Below, piece after piece: positions 61,401-64,000 of a DNA stretch of 64,000 nucleotides. Under the pieces are notes generated by a model, which saw only the letters and a list, made by a program, of their open reading frames with translations, ran no database searches and was not told the DNA's origin. This DNA is from Cotesia glomerata (Eukaryota; Arthropoda; Insecta; Hymenoptera; Braconidae), in the NCBI RefSeq assembly GCF_020080835.1, contig NC_058159.1:10292001-10356000 (forward strand), given 5' to 3'. A program made the translations under genes and the position numbers. Numbering within the stretch: the stretch's first letter is position 1; each line of letters opens with the position of its first letter.

Positions 61401-62333
61401 AACATTGACTGGTGACATATGGTTGAGGTCTACATATTCTTGTAATACATTATAATATTGAACTTCTAGGTTTAAGTCATTCTTTAATTTTCGTTCGGTA
61501 CTTTTTAATCTTTTTAACGCGAGATGGTACGATTCTCCAAGGTCAGGACTATTTGGGTTAAATGGTAACGCTACGATATATCGGCCATCGCGTGTTCTTG
61601 ATACATGTTTCTGAAAATGCAGTTCACACTGTATTTCTTCTGGTGTAAGTTTACTGGTGGTTGGGCATTCTTCTATCTCCCAAAACTTGGTTAAATCGAA
61701 ATTAATGGTGCTGGTTGCATGACACTGCGGCGCAGTGACATTTTTACTTGTTGGTGCAGCTCCTCCTATAATCCATCCGAGTAATGTCTTCTGAAGGAAT
61801 ACTTCTTGTTGGTCTGGTAATGACAATGGTATTTGTCCGATTGATAACACTGAAAGTGTGGTTCCTGCTCCTATAAGCAGGTCAATAGATCCTGGTTTAT
61901 GAAAGGTAGGGTCAGCTAACTTGATATTTGCAGGTATCTTTAACATTTCTCGTTGAATTGGTTGATCTGGTATGATATGCGATATGGTAGGTATGATTAA
62001 AAAGGTCAAAGTTCTCTTAAAATTGTTCACACGAGAGGTAATGGTAGCGGTAGTTATTTTGTTACAATAAGTGGTCATGGTATTGAGTGCGCCGATAGGT
62101 ATACGACAGGTAATAGTTTTCAATCTTAAGGTCTCTGCTAAACTTTGGGTCATGAAATTTGTAGTGGAACAGGTATCAAGCAATGCCCTGCATGACATAG
62201 CTTTTTGGTCTTTATCTAACACATTTAATATGGCTGTAACCATAATGTCGTTCGAGAACGTGTCTACTACTAAGGTAATTTGCCTTCCTTTCGATGCGGG
62301 TAGGCTTTTTGTAGCTGGGTCTTCATTTACTAG
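58407..62333 (-). CDS. pol: BEL/Pao Pol polyprotein (protease, RT, RNase H, integrase)
   Basis: The frame is open for 1308 codons between the gag TGA and the TAA-type stop at 58407; the first Met is at 62243, and residues here are numbered from it. Protease: ALLDTCSTTNF (D23), with Cys where retroviral proteases have Gly. Reverse transcriptase: VRVVFDGSA, VITGDIEKMY and YVDDLLSG (428-431). RNase H: D605, D679 and D725. Integrase: HHCC finger (H910, H914, C940, C943) and D975, D1041, E1095. DUF5641-like C-terminus. The frame equals that of gag (distance divisible by 3) with a single TGA between them, so Pol is most likely made as a Gag-Pol fusion by readthrough and not from its own start. Confidence 0.93.
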   Translation of the reverse strand, partial: LVNEDPATKSLPASKGRQITLVVDTFSNDIMVTAILNVLDKDQKAMSCRALLDTCSTTNFMTQSLAETLRLKTITCRIPIGALNTMTTYCNKITTATITSRVNNFKRTLTFLIIPTISHIIPDQPIQREMLKIPANIKLADPTFHKPGSIDLLIGAGTTLSVLSIGQIPLSLPDQQEVFLQKTLLGWIIGGAAPTSKNVTAPQCHATSTINFDLTKFWEIEECPTTSKLTPEEIQCELHFQKHVSRTRDGRYIVALPFNPNSPDLGESYHLALKRLKSTERKLKNDLNLEVQYYNVLQEYVDLNHMSPVNVSPSNTPNYYLPHHAVIKNSSMTTKVRVVFDGSANTTTGVSLNDVLFTGPTIQSDLFSLLIRFRKHPIVITGDIEKMYRQFLIRKEDRKYQRILWRNSNNEIQTYELDTVTFGIRTSPYLAIRCLHQLADDEGQQFPIAAKVLKEDFYVDDLLSGTEDVEKAIKIRQQVTQILRRAGLTIRQWASNNSAVLKDVPQENINPHLQLGDSTLKTLGICWESRTDNIIYTVKPILFLEQTKITKRNILSEVAKIFDPLGLLAPVIILAKILIQKLWDAKLDWDESLPIQLHTEWKTYCTQLNILNQVSFPRTIVTPNTKQQQLHGFCDASEKAYGACIYLRVTDPQGKIQALLICAKSKVAPLKTITIPRLELCGAQLLSSLMKATITASKMTFDNIHYWTDSTIVLNWLNTSPHQLKTFVSNRVSDIQTKTDVKSWRHVPTKDNPADLVSRGVLPAEFTSMNIWKHGPSWLRELAEKWPTYQLPLLKEILEHRRATCLLTIPHEFVDLTRFSSYNRMIRSLVYCLRFGQHCKTKGPLTIKELRDMEIRILKAVQKQAFAKEIKELQESGTLIHDTIKISKLTPKMDDQQIMRVGGRLSSSDLPYNTKHPIILPKNNHVTNVIIRHYHNLHLHTGVHQTLYLLRRKYWIIDGRSQVFKVLKGCLQCWKTKPPTPSYLMGDLPRQRVTPSRPFSQVGVDYCGPFLLKEKKYRNKTAVKSYVAVFVCLSIKAVHLELVTDLSSEGFIAALRRFVSRRGLCQDIFSDNGTNFVGANNILKELTEELYTTDAQDKINAYLTSKGIQWHFIPPRAPHVGGLWEAAVKSFKRHLIHVAGLEMLFTYEQFNTLITEIEAILNSRPLTPISSDSNDPIVLTPGHFLIGDSLTNLRDRNFTDVPTNRLKTWEHIQKVKQDFWKRWRREYLTEIIQRTKWTKSEPNITVGTVVILKEDNLPPSQWALGRVIECLPGDDGVVRTVRVKTAKTSFIRNVKKLAILPIIQTEKE

Positions 62334-63632
62334 TCAAATATGGCTATCATTATTATTGTTGTTATTGTTGTTGGATTCAGACTTCGGACTGACTGATGAA
62401 TTATCGGTAATTTCAATATGTAATAATGTATTATGACGTTTTAAACATTTTCTGCATGTACCTTTTGAACGACATGATTTTACTGTATGATTATTTCCGA
62501 AACAATTGAAACATAGCTGGGCATTTGAAACGACCTTGCGTCTTTCCTCGACCGTTAGCTCACGAAATTTGTCGCAGGTATATAATCGATGTTTCTCATC
62601 GCAGACGGGGCAGTTAACCGAGGTTTCATGCTGATGGTTTGATGAATGTTGCCTAGCATTGTTATTCGAGTAAAATGCTTGAGTTTGCGGTCGATGATGA
62701 TTTGGTTTTGAATTATGATCTTGTTTCGAGGAACTTGAATTTGTGTCATTTCGGACATTATCTCCGCAAACCGCTCTTTTTTCGAGGAACTTTAAAAGGT
62801 CTTTGTATGGTGGAATTTTATCATCGGATAGGGTTAATTCCCAATGCCATGCTGTAGTGGAACCGATCTTGGACAAAATTAAATCTACCAACGGAATATC
62901 CCAAAAACAGACTGGTGCTTTAAGATTTTCTAATGCTCTAGTGTGCTGGTTGAAAGTATCTACGAGTTGACTAATCGCCGATGGTGAATCTTTCTGCAAA
63001 CGTGGATATTCGCGCAAAACTGACCAATGCCGACGGGTGAGTCGCCGGGTTGACTCATATCGATCTTTTAAAATCGAAACAGCAACTTGATAATTTTCGT
63101 CTGTTAATTCGAGGGATTCGATCGCGTTTGCTGCTTTTCCACTGAGCGCTGTCCGAAGAAAATGTAATTTTTTAACTGGTTTTAACTTGTATTCGTCAAG
63201 TACGGCTTCAAATAAATTGAAAAAGGAGAACCAATTTTCTGGAGCTCCGTCAAAGGTAGGTACGGTGATAGGTGGTAGTGCTGAAGTGACTTGTGTCTGA
63301 ACAATGGTTGCGTTGGTTGCTGCTTGGTCACCTGCCGGTATTGGAGGGGGATTTGCTTCTTGTAGCAATGTTTCAGCACGGGCTACTTCCAGGTTATAAA
63401 CTTGTACGTATGCGGCGCGATTATCTATTTCTTTCTCATCTAACTCTTCTAATTGACTTTGAATTCTTTCAAATTTTTCAAAAGCTTTCCGAGCCGAATC
63501 AAGAGATGATTTAATATAGTTAAGGTTACGTTGATCCGGATTTTCATCTGATGCATCTAGAATCTTTTTTAGCGTGGTTATCATGGCCTGAATATGTCCG
63601 CGTTGTCTTTTAAGTCGAGTGAGATCAGCCAT
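62334..63632 (-). CDS. gag: BEL/Pao Gag protein
   Basis: 432 residues starting MADLTRLKRQRGHIQAM, at the first ATG downstream of the leader. The order is an N-terminal coiled-coil-like region (1-95), a DUF1759-type capsid-like domain (about 125-270, with PITVPTFDGAPENWFSFFNL), a Ser/Asn/His-rich linker, and zinc knuckles in the nucleocapsid part: C341-x2-C344, CFNCFGNNHTVKSC (374-387) and CRKCLKRH (393-400). An eight-Asn run (421-428), from a GTT/AAC repeat, precedes the stop. The TGA stop at 62334-62336 is followed by CTAG, a leaky context. Gag assembles the cytoplasmic particle that packages element RNA. Confidence 0.92.
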   Translation of the reverse strand: MADLTRLKRQRGHIQAMITTLKKILDASDENPDQRNLNYIKSSLDSARKAFEKFERIQSQLEELDEKEIDNRAAYVQVYNLEVARAETLLQEANPPPIPAGDQAATNATIVQTQVTSALPPITVPTFDGAPENWFSFFNLFEAVLDEYKLKPVKKLHFLRTALSGKAANAIESLELTDENYQVAVSILKDRYESTRRLTRRHWSVLREYPRLQKDSPSAISQLVDTFNQHTRALENLKAPVCFWDIPLVDLILSKIGSTTAWHWELTLSDDKIPPYKDLLKFLEKRAVCGDNVRNDTNSSSSKQDHNSKPNHHRPQTQAFYSNNNARQHSSNHQHETSVNCPVCDEKHRLYTCDKFRELTVEERRKVVSNAQLCFNCFGNNHTVKSCRSKGTCRKCLKRHNTLLHIEITDNSSVSPKSESNNNNNNNNDSHI

Positions 63633-63959
63633 ATCGATTCAAATAGGGATGAATAGATTATCAAAGATGTACGAAATTTAAAATGGGTATGCAATGGGTT
63701 TTAGATTGAAAGGATTTATGTTAATTGGCCGATTATTAATTGATTTGGCAAAACAAAAAACCAACTAACCTTTAATGATGATGGCGATGATAAATTTTGA
63801 TGCCCTCCTAGGACGTTGAATGGCTTTCTGGACTGCAGTTGGAATTGGTCGTCGTGATACACTTGAACTGATGGACACCGTTGGTATTGTCACTTGCACG
63901 TTACACTTTTTTACTAATATGTATGTTTTACTGGGATTTGCAAATATAAATTTATATAC

Positions 63960-63976
63960 TCCGGCTTTGAGGACCA
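63960..63976 (-). other. BEL primer-binding site
   Basis: TGGTCCTCAAAGCCGGA in element orientation, three bases after the end of the 5' LTR. It starts TGG, as needed to pair with a tRNA CCA end. From memory it matches the complement of insect tRNA-Tyr (TGGTCCTTCGAGCCGGA) at 14 of 17 positions. The tRNA identity is inferred. Confidence 0.6.
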
Positions 63977-63979
63977 AAA

Positions 63980-64000
63980 TGTTTTCTTGTAAATTAAAAG
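63980..64000 (-). repeat. BEL 5' LTR, last 21 bp only
   Basis: Identical over 21 bp to the outer end of the 3' LTR (57628-57648). The rest of the LTR is outside the window. Confidence 0.8.

Larger units (their letters stand above)
57628..64000 (-). mobile_element. BEL/Pao LTR retrotransposon, nearly complete, truncated by window end
   Basis: On the - strand the order is 5' LTR (only its last 21 bp, from 63980), PBS, about 330-bp leader, gag, pol, polypurine tract and 3' LTR (57628-58273). The LTR has TG...CA ends. Pol carries PR-RT-RNase H-integrase in BEL/Pao order with a DUF5641-like C-terminus, and no envelope gene follows. Both reading frames are open over their full length, so the copy is young or under constraint. 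Only 21 bp of the two LTRs can be compared; they are identical. Confidence 0.93.

Noticed and set aside
1..64000. CRISPR arrays, bacterial operons, rRNA or polydnavirus segments
   Set aside because: No regularly spaced direct repeats, Shine-Dalgarno-led gene strings, rRNA text or recognisable bracovirus genes were seen.

Overview
The window is AT-rich nuclear DNA from an insect, most likely a hymenopteran such as a parasitoid wasp. This is inferred from short GT-AG introns, an insect ecdysteroid-kinase-like gene and a typical insect transposon set; no species can be named. Three host genes are supported by spliced reading frames: ribosomal protein RpS17 (7432-8932), a USP3-type ubiquitin-specific protease (10719-18212) and an ecdysteroid/CHK kinase-like gene (30105-31743). 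All lie on the + strand in the first half.

The rest is mainly mobile DNA. A Kolobok-like DNA transposon with TTAA target duplications (16098-17750) sits in the last USP3 intron. A decayed Helentron (Rep, helicase and endonuclease, - strand) fills about 22.2-29.2 kb and keeps matching subterminal inverted repeats and a 3' hairpin. From 31.8 to 57.5 kb there is no convincing host gene. That stretch holds a 1200-bp composite foldback element and at least nine TIR-bounded MITE-like elements flanked by TA and beginning CAC. It also holds a nested 3.27-kb element (41205-44477) carrying exon-like reading frames, and a short non-autonomous Helitron (55288-55487).

The right end is a nearly complete BEL/Pao LTR retrotransposon on the - strand, with a 646-bp 3' LTR at 57628-58273 and the 5' LTR cut by the window edge at 63980. 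Its gag and pol are both open and share one frame. They are separated by a single TGA followed by CTAG, a strong leaky-stop context, so stop-codon readthrough is the likely way Pol is made. A similar question arises for USP3, where 57 open codons follow its TGA-C stop in frame.

All assignments come from reading the sequence and from knowledge of the families; no database search was run.
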